In this document: one piece after another, positions 52,162 to 59,459 of the stretch | Position numbering within the stretch: position 1 is the stretch's first letter | Layout: every line of letters starts with the position of its first letter | Origin: Kitasatospora sp. A2-31 | Lineage (GTDB): Bacteria; Actinomycetota; Actinomycetes; Streptomycetales; Streptomycetaceae | Direction: 5' to 3' | NCBI RefSeq assembly: GCF_022288725.1 | Contig: NZ_JAKNTA010000004.1 | Location: 672,083-736,082, forward strand | DNA length: 64,000 nucleotides | The notes under the pieces: generated by a model | Databases searched by the model: none | The model's input: the letters and a program-made list of their open reading frames with translations, nothing else | Told to the model about the DNA's origin: nothing | Made by a program: the position numbers and the translations under genes

Positions 52162-52204
52162 TTGCACTCGCTGTGCAACGCGTACACTTGCACTCACGGT
52201 GCAA
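52162..52204. promoter_or_regulatory. Two TetR-type operators between the exporter and regulator genes
   Basis: TTGCACTCGCTGTGCAA (52162-52178) and TTGCACTCACGGTGCAA (52188-52204) share the perfect half sites TTGCAC/GTGCAA with 5-base spacers. Their centres are 26 bases apart. Both lie between the divergent starts and probably overlap both promoters. Confidence 0.9.
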
Positions 52205-52232
52205 GAATGTCAACGAGACGCCGGAGGGCCCC

Positions 52233-52883
52233 GTGAAACGGACCGAAGCCGCCACGCCCGTCCCCGACGGACGCACGGAACGCGGGCGTCAGACCCGCGA
52301 GAAGATCGCCGACGCGATGCTCTCGCTGCTCGACGAGGGCCAGGCGCACTTCCCCGCCGACAAGGTCGCCGAACGCGCCGGCGTCTCAAGGCGGTTGGTG
52401 TTCCACCACTTCGCGGACATGGCGCAGCTGGCCGAGGTCGCCGTCGGCCGGCGGCTGGAACAGGTGATGGCGCAGGTCCGGCCGCTCCCCACCGACGGGC
52501 CGCGGGACATCCGGGTGGCGGCCCTGGCGGAGCAGCGCGCACGGATCCTGGAGGGCGTCACCCCGGCCCGGCTCGCCATCATGCGGCTGGAGAACCCCTC
52601 CGCCCGCGTCCAGGAAGGCGTCCAGCAGATGCTGGACTTCGCGCGGCTGCGGCTCACCCAGATCTTCGCCCTGGAGCTCGACCCGCTCCCCGAGCCCGCC
52701 CGGACCGACCTGCTGAACGGCCTCGACGCGGTCACCACCTGGAGCGCCTGGTACCACTGGCGCAGCTCCGGGCTGAGCGCGGAGCAGGGCCGCCACACCA
52801 TGGCCGCCACCGTCCACGCCCTGCTCGCCGCCGCGGACCGCCCGGCCGGGGGGTCCTCCGCGGAGGACCCCGCCGGGGCGTGA
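52233..52883 (+). CDS. TetR-family repressor of the divergent MMPL exporter
   Basis: The protein has 216 residues. GTG 52233 follows GGAGGG. The TetR DNA-binding helices read RQTREKIADAMLSLLDEG then VAERAGVSRRLVFHHFADM, where the recognition helix carries SRRLVFHHF. A helical ligand domain of about 130 residues follows (MLDFARLRLTQIFALEL, TWSAWYHWRSSGLSAEQ). The TWSAWYHWRSSGL segment is usual for the C-terminal domain of a TetR subgroup. The two palindromes just upstream are the likely operators for both genes. Confidence 0.92.
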   Translation: MKRTEAATPVPDGRTERGRQTREKIADAMLSLLDEGQAHFPADKVAERAGVSRRLVFHHFADMAQLAEVAVGRRLEQVMAQVRPLPTDGPRDIRVAALAEQRARILEGVTPARLAIMRLENPSARVQEGVQQMLDFARLRLTQIFALELDPLPEPARTDLLNGLDAVTTWSAWYHWRSSGLSAEQGRHTMAATVHALLAAADRPAGGSSAEDPAGA

Positions 52884-52884
52884 G

Positions 52885-52910
52885 CCCGCCCGGCCGGGAG
52901 GCCGGGCGGG
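52885..52910 (+). terminator. Hairpin after the TetR gene
   Basis: Perfect 11-bp arms CCCGCCCGGCC (52885-52895) and GGCCGGGCGGG (52900-52910) with a 4-base loop. It lies between convergent genes. Confidence 0.8.
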
Positions 52911-52917
52911 TGCCGGC

Positions 52918-53103
52918 TCAGTCGGGCGCCTCCTGTGGCGTCGGCTCGCCGGCCGGTCGGGTCACCTCGTACTCCGGACCGTCCTGCGGCCCCTTCTCCT
53001 CCTCGTGCTCGGGCGGTGGACCGCCCTCGCCGGTCATGCGGGACTCGGGGGTCTCCGTCGGCACCGTCGGGTCGTGGGGAATCGGTTCTTCCTGGTCGGT
53101 CAT
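52918..53103 (-). CDS. Short acidic, Pro/Glu-rich hydrophilic protein (61 aa)
   Basis: The ATG at 53103 has a strong GAGGAGG ribosome site. The product is MTDQEEPIPHDPTVP, then acidic and proline-rich to the end, and intrinsically disordered. Similar short disordered proteins are common in streptomycetes, often near stress or DUF1360 genes. Function is unknown. It lies 42 bases downstream of the DUF1360 gene and is probably co-transcribed with it. Confidence 0.75.
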   Translation of the reverse strand: MTDQEEPIPHDPTVPTETPESRMTGEGGPPPEHEEEKGPQDGPEYEVTRPAGEPTPQEAPD

Positions 53104-53145
53104 CGGGTCCTCCTCGGGAGGGGACGGGGGTGGTCGGGGACGCCG

Positions 53146-53679
53146 TCAGTCCGTGGCCTTCTGCAGGCCCACCCGGACGAAGTGCAGCAGATCGGCGACC
53201 GTGAGGGCGGTCAGGCCGGAGCAGACGAGCCTGGTCGGCCCGGGAGCGAGGACCGCGGCGCCGGTCAGCCCGGTGGCGATCCACAGGCCGGTGCAGAACG
53301 GACAGGTGATCAGCTCGCCGACGACACGGCGCGCGCCCGTACCGCGGGCCTCCTCCGCCAGCTCGGCCGGCCCGCCCTGGCCCCGGAACCTGGTGAAGGG
53401 CACCCTGAACGGGCTGGTGACAGGGTCCTTGGCGACCAGCCGGGACAGCCGGTGCACGGCACCCGCCGTGAGCAGCACGTCCCACGGCCCGGGCTCGGGA
53501 AGGGGCCGTCCCGTGCGTCGGGCGACGGCGGCGAGCAGGCCGGTAATCCCGAGGTACGCGGCCACGGCCGCGAGGTACCCCGCGATCGGCTGCTCGCCGT
53601 CCGCGTCGTAGGCACGGCGCTCCTGGCGCAGCGCACCCCCGACTGCGGTGGAGCCGGTGATCGCGCCGGGCCCGGTCAT
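53146..53679 (-). CDS. DUF1360 membrane protein
   Basis: The protein has 177 residues. Helices lie at GYLAAVAAYLGITGLLAAV and LWIATGLTGAAVLA. The family core is VHRLSRLVAKDPVTSPFRVPF, with GELITCPFCTGLW carrying a Cys-x-x-Cys motif. DUF1360 proteins are small membrane proteins of unknown role; the two cysteines may bind metal. Start ATG 53679 overlaps (ATGA) a possible 31-residue upstream frame (53676-53771), suggesting coupling. Confidence 0.88.
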   Translation of the reverse strand: MTGPGAITGSTAVGGALRQERRAYDADGEQPIAGYLAAVAAYLGITGLLAAVARRTGRPLPEPGPWDVLLTAGAVHRLSRLVAKDPVTSPFRVPFTRFRGQGGPAELAEEARGTGARRVVGELITCPFCTGLWIATGLTGAAVLAPGPTRLVCSGLTALTVADLLHFVRVGLQKATD

Positions 53680-53771
53680 GGCCTGCCCCCCGGAGCCGTC
53701 CGCACCGTGGCCGCCGCACCGGACCCGGGATCCACCGGGCCGGCGCGCGGGGCGAGGGGGAGATCGAGCAT
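53676..53771 (-). CDS. Possible short coupled leader peptide (31 aa)
   Basis: A frame starting at ATG 53771 (GAGAGG upstream) encodes MLDLPLAPRAGPVDPG and about 15 more Gly/Ala/Arg residues. It ends in TGA overlapping the DUF1360 ATG. It has no domain. It may serve only to load ribosomes on the DUF1360 start. Confidence 0.3.
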   Translation of the reverse strand: MLDLPLAPRAGPVDPGSGAAATVRTAPGGRP

Positions 53772-54090
53772 GGGAACGGCCTCTCGTGAGTGGGCGGGAC
53801 GTCCGGACCCGGCGTGTGCCCGCTCCGTCCCGCTCCATGCACGAGGTGCGGCGCCCCGGCCGCGCCGGTTCCCCGGCGCGGTCCGCCTGCCGGGCGGCCT
53901 TCCACCGCCGGGCCGGCACGCCCGGCGGACCGCCGGGCCGCGTTCGGGCGCGGTGCCGTGCAGCCCGGCGCGGTGGCCCCGTGCGCCACGTGGTGCGGGC
54001 GTGGCGCGGGGCCGGGAGAGTGGAGACATGCGCGGTCGAGCCTCGCCATGAGTCGGCAGGCGCGCGCGCAGGCATGATCGGAGGAGCACC
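53772..54090. other. Intergenic region, no gene seen
   Basis: These 319 bases lie between divergent genes and are GC-rich, without a clear palindrome. The last part holds GGAGGAG, the ribosome site of the MBL hydrolase gene. Confidence 0.3.
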
Positions 54091-54984
54091 GTGACCACAG
54101 ACATCGCCCTCGGCTACGACGTGTTCGTCCTCGATCCGTCGCCACTGACCGGGTCCGGACCGCTGCCCAACGGGGAACCCCGGCGCTACCAGCCCATCGC
54201 GGTCACCCTCGTCCACGGCCGGCAGGACGCCGTCCTCGTCGATCCGCCGCTCACCACCGAGCAGGCGCAGAGGGTCGGGGACTGGGTCGAGGCGAGCGGG
54301 AAGCGGCTGACGCACATCCTCGCCACGCACGGCCACGGCGACCACTGGTTCACCGCCGACATGCTCGCCGGGCGCTTCGGCGCCCAGGTGGTCGCCTCCG
54401 CCGGGACCATCGAGCGGATGCACGACAACGTGTCGGCCCGGGAACTGCTCTGGGACGTGATGTGGCCGGACCAGATCCCGGTGACCGCCGTGACGGCCGA
54501 GACGGTCCCGGGCAACCGCCTCACCCTCGAGGGACACGACCTCGCCCTCGTCGAGGTCGGGCACGCCGACAGTGACGACTGCACCGTGCTGCACGTGCCG
54601 GACCTGGGCCTGGTCGTGGCCGGCGACGCGCTCTACAACGGCGTGCACCTGTACCTCGGCGACGCGGCCGCGGGGGAGTTCGGCCCGTGGCGCAAGGCCA
54701 TCGACACGGTCGCCGCCCTGCAACCGCGCCGGATCGTCGCGAGCCACCAGAACAAGGACCTCGACGACGACGCCGGGCGGATCATCGCCGAGACCCGGCA
54801 GTACCTCGACGACGCCGAGGACATCCTGGCCCGGCAGAAGACGGCGGAGGACTTCTTCGCGGCGATGCTGGAGCGCCACCCCGACCGGCTCGGCAGGACC
54901 GTCCTCTGGGTGAGCGCACGCGCACTGTACTTCGCCCGCGAGGGGGACGACCCCTGGCAGACCCTCATGGCGGCCTGGCTCTGA
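54091..54984 (+). CDS. Metallo-beta-lactamase-fold hydrolase
   Basis: The protein has 297 residues, starting at GTG 54091 after GGAGGAG. The metal motif is ILATHGHGDHWFTADML (H80, H82, D84, H85). HADSDDCTVLHVPDLGLVVAGDALY carries the third His and bridging Asp, and VASHQNKD the final His. The C-terminal helical extension (about 235-297) resembles the quorum-quenching-lactonase-like group. The substrate is unknown. It is a single gene. Confidence 0.88.
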   Translation: MTTDIALGYDVFVLDPSPLTGSGPLPNGEPRRYQPIAVTLVHGRQDAVLVDPPLTTEQAQRVGDWVEASGKRLTHILATHGHGDHWFTADMLAGRFGAQVVASAGTIERMHDNVSARELLWDVMWPDQIPVTAVTAETVPGNRLTLEGHDLALVEVGHADSDDCTVLHVPDLGLVVAGDALYNGVHLYLGDAAAGEFGPWRKAIDTVAALQPRRIVASHQNKDLDDDAGRIIAETRQYLDDAEDILARQKTAEDFFAAMLERHPDRLGRTVLWVSARALYFAREGDDPWQTLMAAWL

Positions 54985-55043
54985 CCGCACGCGGCCGGCC
55001 GTGGGGTGCGGGTACCGGCGGTCGCCGGCGGCGAACGCCTCGG

Positions 55044-55748
55044 TCAGGGGGCGGCGACAGCTCCGGGGCCGAGCTGTTCGGCGATCCAGGCCGCCGCGAA
55101 GGTCGTCCAGGTGGCCGCGTCGCCGGAGCCGTGGGCGAGGCCGAGGGCGTGCGGGCCGTGGGCGAACACGTGCACCGTGTGCGGGACGTCGTGCGCCGCG
55201 AGGGCGGCGGCGAGACGGTAGGTGTGCTCCGGCGGGACGTGGACGTCCTCGGCGGTGTGCCAGAGGAAGAACGGGGGCGACGCCGTGGTCACCAGGGCGT
55301 CGAGCGAGGTGGCGCGGCGCAGGTCCGGCGGGGCGTCCTCGCCGAGCAGGATCAGCTGGGAGGGCCGGTAGGTCGCGGTCTCCATCGACGTCACCGGGTA
55401 GCCGAGGACGGCGAACCGGACGGCCTCGCGGGGGTCGGCGCTCGGCGCGAGGGCCGCGTGCCCGGCGAGGTGCCCGCCGGCCGAGAAGCCGATCAGGCCG
55501 ATGTGGTCGGCGCCCTGCTCGCGGAGGCGCCGGATCTCGCTGCGCACCGCCTGGAGCGGAACGGGGTGGCGTACGTTCACCGGGTAGCGGAAGACGCTCG
55601 CCGACAGGCCCAGGCCGGTGAGCCAGCCGACGATCGGCTCCGCCTCGTGCTCCGCGTGCGTTCCGTAGCCTCCGCCGGGCAGCACGACGACGTGTGCCGT
55701 CGCGCCTCGTCCGTCGGCCGTCCGCGGTGTTCCGGCCGCGGCGCTCAC
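55044..55748 (-). CDS. Alpha/beta hydrolase (carboxylesterase-like)
   Basis: The protein has 234 residues. The GTG at 55748 has CGGAGG upstream, and the frame upstream is not protein-like. PGGGY (24-28) forms the oxyanion hole. The nucleophile elbow is GFSAGG (S89). PFFLWHTAEDVHVP carries the Asp and HGPHALGLA the His of the triad. The pattern fits BD-FAE/acetyl-xylan-esterase-like small hydrolases. A possible 42-residue frame (55745-55873) overlaps its start by GTGA. Confidence 0.85.
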   Translation of the reverse strand: MSAAAGTPRTADGRGATAHVVVLPGGGYGTHAEHEAEPIVGWLTGLGLSASVFRYPVNVRHPVPLQAVRSEIRRLREQGADHIGLIGFSAGGHLAGHAALAPSADPREAVRFAVLGYPVTSMETATYRPSQLILLGEDAPPDLRRATSLDALVTTASPPFFLWHTAEDVHVPPEHTYRLAAALAAHDVPHTVHVFAHGPHALGLAHGSGDAATWTTFAAAWIAEQLGPGAVAAP

Positions 55749-56266
55749 GGGCGGCCTCCGTCCCGCGGGCCGGTCGGGCCCGTCGCGGCGACGCGGCCGG
55801 CGGTCCTCGTCCCGGGCGCCCTCACCGGAATCGGTCGGACCGGGCCCCTCCTGACCATCCACGGTGTGTCCATGGTTCCCAGGGTGAGTGCCCGGGTGCC
55901 CGCGGCGCGACCGGAGCGGTCGGCCCGCGCCGGCTCGCGCGGCGCCACGGCGGGGCTCGCCGTCAGGTCCTGCGGGCCGCCACGGTGACCATGCGCCCGT
56001 GACCCGCCGGTGCTCGTCGAGGAGGTGGCCCACGCCGGCCGGCGCGTCGGCGGCACGTCCTGGCCCTCGCCGTGATCGAGCGGCTGCCGGGTGACCGACC
56101 GCACCCCGACCGCCGGCGCCTCTTCGTGACGCGTGCCGTGGCCTTCGGCCGATCGGCCCAGGCTCGGCGCGCCTCGGCCGTGCGCGTCGTCGCCGGGGGA
56201 GGATCGGTGCGGCGGCGGCCACCGGACGTCCGCCCGCCACCCCCCTCCGCGCACGAAAGGCCGGCC
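55749..56266. other. 518-base region with no clear gene
   Basis: This region lies between divergent genes. It contains a weak minus-strand short frame (MDTPWMVRRGPVRP, 55745-55873) of doubtful coding value. No strong hairpin or palindrome is seen. Confidence 0.35.
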
Positions 56267-56344
56267 ATGGATCCCTTCGAGGCCACGCCGCTCCGGCTCC
56301 CCGGGCGCGACGACGCCCGCGGACGCCCGCCGGCGGCGTGGTGA
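56267..56344 (+). CDS. Possible 25-residue coupled leader
   Basis: The ATG at 56267 (GAAAGG upstream) encodes MDPFEATPLRLPGRDDARG and a short tail. Its TGA overlaps a GTG of the methyltransferase gene (GTGA). The methyltransferase start has no ribosome site of its own, which makes a coupling role credible. Confidence 0.4.
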   Translation: MDPFEATPLRLPGRDDARGRPPAAW

Positions 56345-57234
56345 CCGCCGACCCGCGCGGGGAGGCGGGCGGCGGCCGCTACGGCGAGGCGGTCTTCCGC
56401 CCCGAACAGGCCGGTGAGGGCGAACGGACCGACCTCGGCGCCCTCGCCTACGACGACGTCACCATGGCGCGGCTACGGGCACTCGGGGTCGGCCCGGGTT
56501 GGCGCTGTCTCGACCTGGGGGCCGGCACGGGCACGGTCTCCCGCCGGCTGCTGGCCGAGGCCGGGGTGGCGGGCGTGCTCGCGGTGGACCGCGACGTGCG
56601 CTTCCTGGACGGACGCTCCCTACCCCGCCGGCCGCCTCCCGAGCCCGGGCTCGACGTCCTGCAGGCGGACATCACCGCCCCGGACTTCGCCCCCGGCCGG
56701 TTCCGGCTCGTCCATGCGCGCTTCGTGCTGATGCACCTGCCCGAACGCGACCGCCTGATCGCGTCACTGGCGGAACTCGTCGAGCCCGGTGGGGTGTTGG
56801 TGCTCAGTGACGCGGTCGACCTGACGAGCGACCGGGCGCCCGACACCCCGTACAGCGTGGCGATGCGGGCGATGTGGCAGGGGCTGCGCGCCACCATCGG
56901 GACCGACGCCACCTCGGCGACGTCCTACCCGCACCGGTTGCGCGAGGCGGGGCTCGGACGGGTCGCCGCCGAGATCCACGTGCCGCCGTTGCTGCCGGGC
57001 AGTCCCGTCACCCGCTTCTGGTCGGACACCTGGGAGCGCAGCAGGGACGCGATGCTCGCCACCGGTCTGGTCGACGACGCGGCCCTCGACGCGGCCGTCC
57101 GGTACCTGGGCTCCGACGAGTGCGCCGACCTGTCGGCCGGCATGCTCACCGCCTGGGGATGGAAGCCCGGGGGAGCGGTGATGCGGCCCCCGACAGCCGA
57201 GGGGGCCGAGGGCGGTCCCCGCGGCCCGGCGTGA
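56341..57234 (+). CDS. Class I SAM-dependent methyltransferase
   Basis: The protein has about 297 residues, starting at GTG 56341 (or 56338). Motif I is CLDLGAGTGTVSRRLL. The acidic motif II is VLAVDRDVRFLD and the motif III-like DVLQADI is followed by RLVHARFVLMHLPERD. The C-terminal part includes GLRATIGTDATSATSYPHRL, typical of small-molecule methyltransferases in this order. The substrate is unknown. It has no coupling to the aromatic-degradation operon, which has its own promoter 130 bases downstream. Confidence 0.85.
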   Translation: MTADPRGEAGGGRYGEAVFRPEQAGEGERTDLGALAYDDVTMARLRALGVGPGWRCLDLGAGTGTVSRRLLAEAGVAGVLAVDRDVRFLDGRSLPRRPPPEPGLDVLQADITAPDFAPGRFRLVHARFVLMHLPERDRLIASLAELVEPGGVLVLSDAVDLTSDRAPDTPYSVAMRAMWQGLRATIGTDATSATSYPHRLREAGLGRVAAEIHVPPLLPGSPVTRFWSDTWERSRDAMLATGLVDDAALDAAVRYLGSDECADLSAGMLTAWGWKPGGAVMRPPTAEGAEGGPRGPA

Positions 57235-57367
57235 CCGCCTCGGCGGCCGGGGACGGCCACCACCCCGTCCGGGTGGGCGACGGCGAACTCGAGAGCTGAC
57301 CTCTGCTCACGGCCCGGCACGGCCCGGCCCGGCAGGGTGCAAGCAGTCCGGTGTTTGTATCGATCCC

Positions 57368-57395
57368 TTGACTGGCGTCAGCGGAGCGCCATACT
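57368..57395 (+). promoter_or_regulatory. Sigma-70-type promoter of the aromatic-degradation operon
   Basis: TTGACT (57368-57373) and CATACT (57390-57395) are separated by 16 bases, close to the consensus of the major vegetative sigma factor. The expected transcription start is about 30 bases before the ligase ATG at 57432. Confidence 0.7.
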
Positions 57396-57431
57396 GGCCT
57401 CACTCCCCGCTCGCCGAAGAGGTGCCGCCGC

Positions 57432-59459
57432 ATGGAGCTCACACCCTCAGCGCATCTGGACACGTTCTGCCGCGACAACCTCCCGCCGCTCGACCAGTGG
57501 CCGGAACTTCTCTTCGAACTCCCCGAGCTGGCCTATCCGGACCGGCTCAACTGCGCGCACGTGCTGCTCGACGAGTCGATCGACCGCCTCGGCCCCGACC
57601 GGCGCTGCCTGCTCACTCCGACGGAGCAGTGGAGCTACGGCGACCTGCGGGAGAACGCGGATGCGGTGGCCCGGGTCCTGACCGACGACCTGGGCCTCGC
57701 CACCGGCAACCGGGTGCTGCTGCGCGGCCCCAACACCCCCTGGCTGGTCGCCTGCTGGCTCGGGGTGCTGAAGGCCGGCATGGTGGCGGTCACCACCATG
57801 CCGCTGCTGCGGGCACCCGAACTGACCGCGATGCACGAGATCAGCCTGCCGGCGGCGGCACTGTGCGACCACCGCAGCCTGGCCGAGCTGGAACGGGCCG
57901 CGCTGCGGGACCTGACCGTCCTGCCCTACGGCGGCCCCGGACCGGACGACCTGATCGCCCGCTGCGCCGCCCGGCGCGGCCGCTTCACCGCGGTGCCGAC
58001 CGCCGCCGACGACGTGGCGCTGATCGCCTTCACCTCCGGCACCACCGGCCGTCCCAAGGCCACCCTCCACTTCCACCGCGACGTCCTCGCCAACGCCGAC
58101 ACCTTCTCCCGGCACGTGCTGCGGCCCACCCCGGAGGACCTCTTCGCCGGCACTCCGCCGCTCGGCTTCACCTTCGGCCTCGGCGGCCTCGTGGTCTTCC
58201 CGCTGCGGGCCGGCGCCGCCACCCTGCTGCTGGAGCAGGCCGGCCCGGAGGAGCTGACCGAGCAGGTCGCCCGGCACCGGGCCAGCGTGCTGTTCACGGC
58301 GCCGACCGCCTACCGGGCGATCCTGGCCGCCGGGCTGGCCGGCCGGCTGTCGGGCGTGCGGTGCTGCGTCTCGGCCGGCGAGCACCTGCCGGCCTCCGTC
58401 TGGGAGGCCTTCCACGCGGCCACCGGGCAGCGCCTGGTCGACGGGATCGGGGCCACCGAGCTGTTGCACGTGTTCATCTCGGCCGCCGACGGTGACATCC
58501 GCCCCGGCGCGACCGGCCGGCCCGTCCCCGGCTACCGGGCCGCCGTGCTCGACGCGGACGGGGTGCCGGTGCCCGACGGAAGTCCGGGGCTGCTCGCCGT
58601 CAAGGGCCCCACCGGGTGCCGCTACCTGCGGGACGAGCGCCAGCTCAGCTACGTGCGCAACGGCTGGAACCTCACCGGCGACACCTACGTGCGCGACCGC
58701 GACGGCTACTTCTGGTACCAGGCGCGCACGGACGACATGATCGTCTCGGCCGGCTACAACATCGCCGGGCCCGAGGTCGAACAGGTGCTGTCCGACCACC
58801 CGGACGTGCTGGACAGCGCGGTGGTCGGCGTGCCCGACGAGCGGCGTGGCAGCGTGGTCCGGGCGTACGTGGTGCTGCGCGAGGGCGTGCCGGCCGGGGC
58901 CGGGACCGTCCGGGCACTCCAGGAGCACGTCAAGCGGACGATCGCGCCGTACAAGTACCCGCGCGAGATCGAGTTCGTCACCGAACTGCCGCGCACCGCC
59001 ACCGGCAAGCTGCACCGGGCGGAGCTGCGTCGTCGGGCGGCCGTGCACCCGGCCAGCGTGGCGGTGGAGCGGCGGGTGGAGTGGTCGGACACCGACGCGG
59101 CCGGGCACTACCACTTCTCGGCGGTGCAGCGCTGGGTCGAGGCGGCGGAGGCGGTGCTACTGCGCCGGCTCGGTCTGGCCGGGCTGTTCGGCCGGATCCC
59201 GCGGGTGCACTTCGAGGCCGACTACCGCGAGCGCCTCTGGTTCGGCGACCCGGTCCGCACCGAGCTGCGCGTCCTGCGGGTCGGCGGCTCCTCGCTGCAC
59301 TACGCCTTCGAGGTGCACGGTCCGCTGGGGCTGGCCGCGACCGGGCGGATGTCGGTGGTGCACGCCGCCGCGCAGGCGAAGGGCGCCGAACCCTGGCCCC
59401 CCGAGGTGCGCCGGGCGCTCGCCGAGTCCGGGCCGCAACAGCCGGAGGGCTACCGGTGA
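57432..59459 (+). CDS. Aryl-CoA ligase fused to a hotdog thioesterase
   Basis: The protein has 675 residues. Residues 1-540 are a benzoate/2-aminobenzoate/salicylate-CoA-ligase-type AMP-forming enzyme: IAFTSGTTGRPKATLHF, the GATELLHVF acceptor motif, and C-terminal PYKYPREIEFVTELP with the lysine in TGKLHR. Residues about 545-675 are a 4HBT hotdog fold (VEWSDTDAAGHYHFS, VHFEADYRERLWFGDPV). The fusion covers the first step (acid to acyl-CoA) and a later hydrolysis (hydroxy-aryl-CoA to acid). With an aryl-CoA 5-hydroxylase and a gentisate dioxygenase downstream, salicylate is the best substrate, as in the Streptomyces salicylyl-CoA/gentisyl-CoA route (sdg genes). Anthranilate is the alternative. 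It overlaps the next gene by GTGA. Confidence 0.88.
   Translation: MELTPSAHLDTFCRDNLPPLDQWPELLFELPELAYPDRLNCAHVLLDESIDRLGPDRRCLLTPTEQWSYGDLRENADAVARVLTDDLGLATGNRVLLRGPNTPWLVACWLGVLKAGMVAVTTMPLLRAPELTAMHEISLPAAALCDHRSLAELERAALRDLTVLPYGGPGPDDLIARCAARRGRFTAVPTAADDVALIAFTSGTTGRPKATLHFHRDVLANADTFSRHVLRPTPEDLFAGTPPLGFTFGLGGLVVFPLRAGAATLLLEQAGPEELTEQVARHRASVLFTAPTAYRAILAAGLAGRLSGVRCCVSAGEHLPASVWEAFHAATGQRLVDGIGATELLHVFISAADGDIRPGATGRPVPGYRAAVLDADGVPVPDGSPGLLAVKGPTGCRYLRDERQLSYVRNGWNLTGDTYVRDRDGYFWYQARTDDMIVSAGYNIAGPEVEQVLSDHPDVLDSAVVGVPDERRGSVVRAYVVLREGVPAGAGTVRALQEHVKRTIAPYKYPREIEFVTELPRTATGKLHRAELRRRAAVHPASVAVERRVEWSDTDAAGHYHFSAVQRWVEAAEAVLLRRLGLAGLFGRIPRVHFEADYRERLWFGDPVRTELRVLRVGGSSLHYAFEVHGPLGLAATGRMSVVHAAAQAKGAEPWPPEVRRALAESGPQQPEGYR

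Noticed and set aside
55745..55873. 42-codon minus-strand frame before the alpha/beta hydrolase
   Set aside because: The GTGA overlap is suggestive, but codon use is mixed and there is no clear ribosome site, so it is left uncalled.
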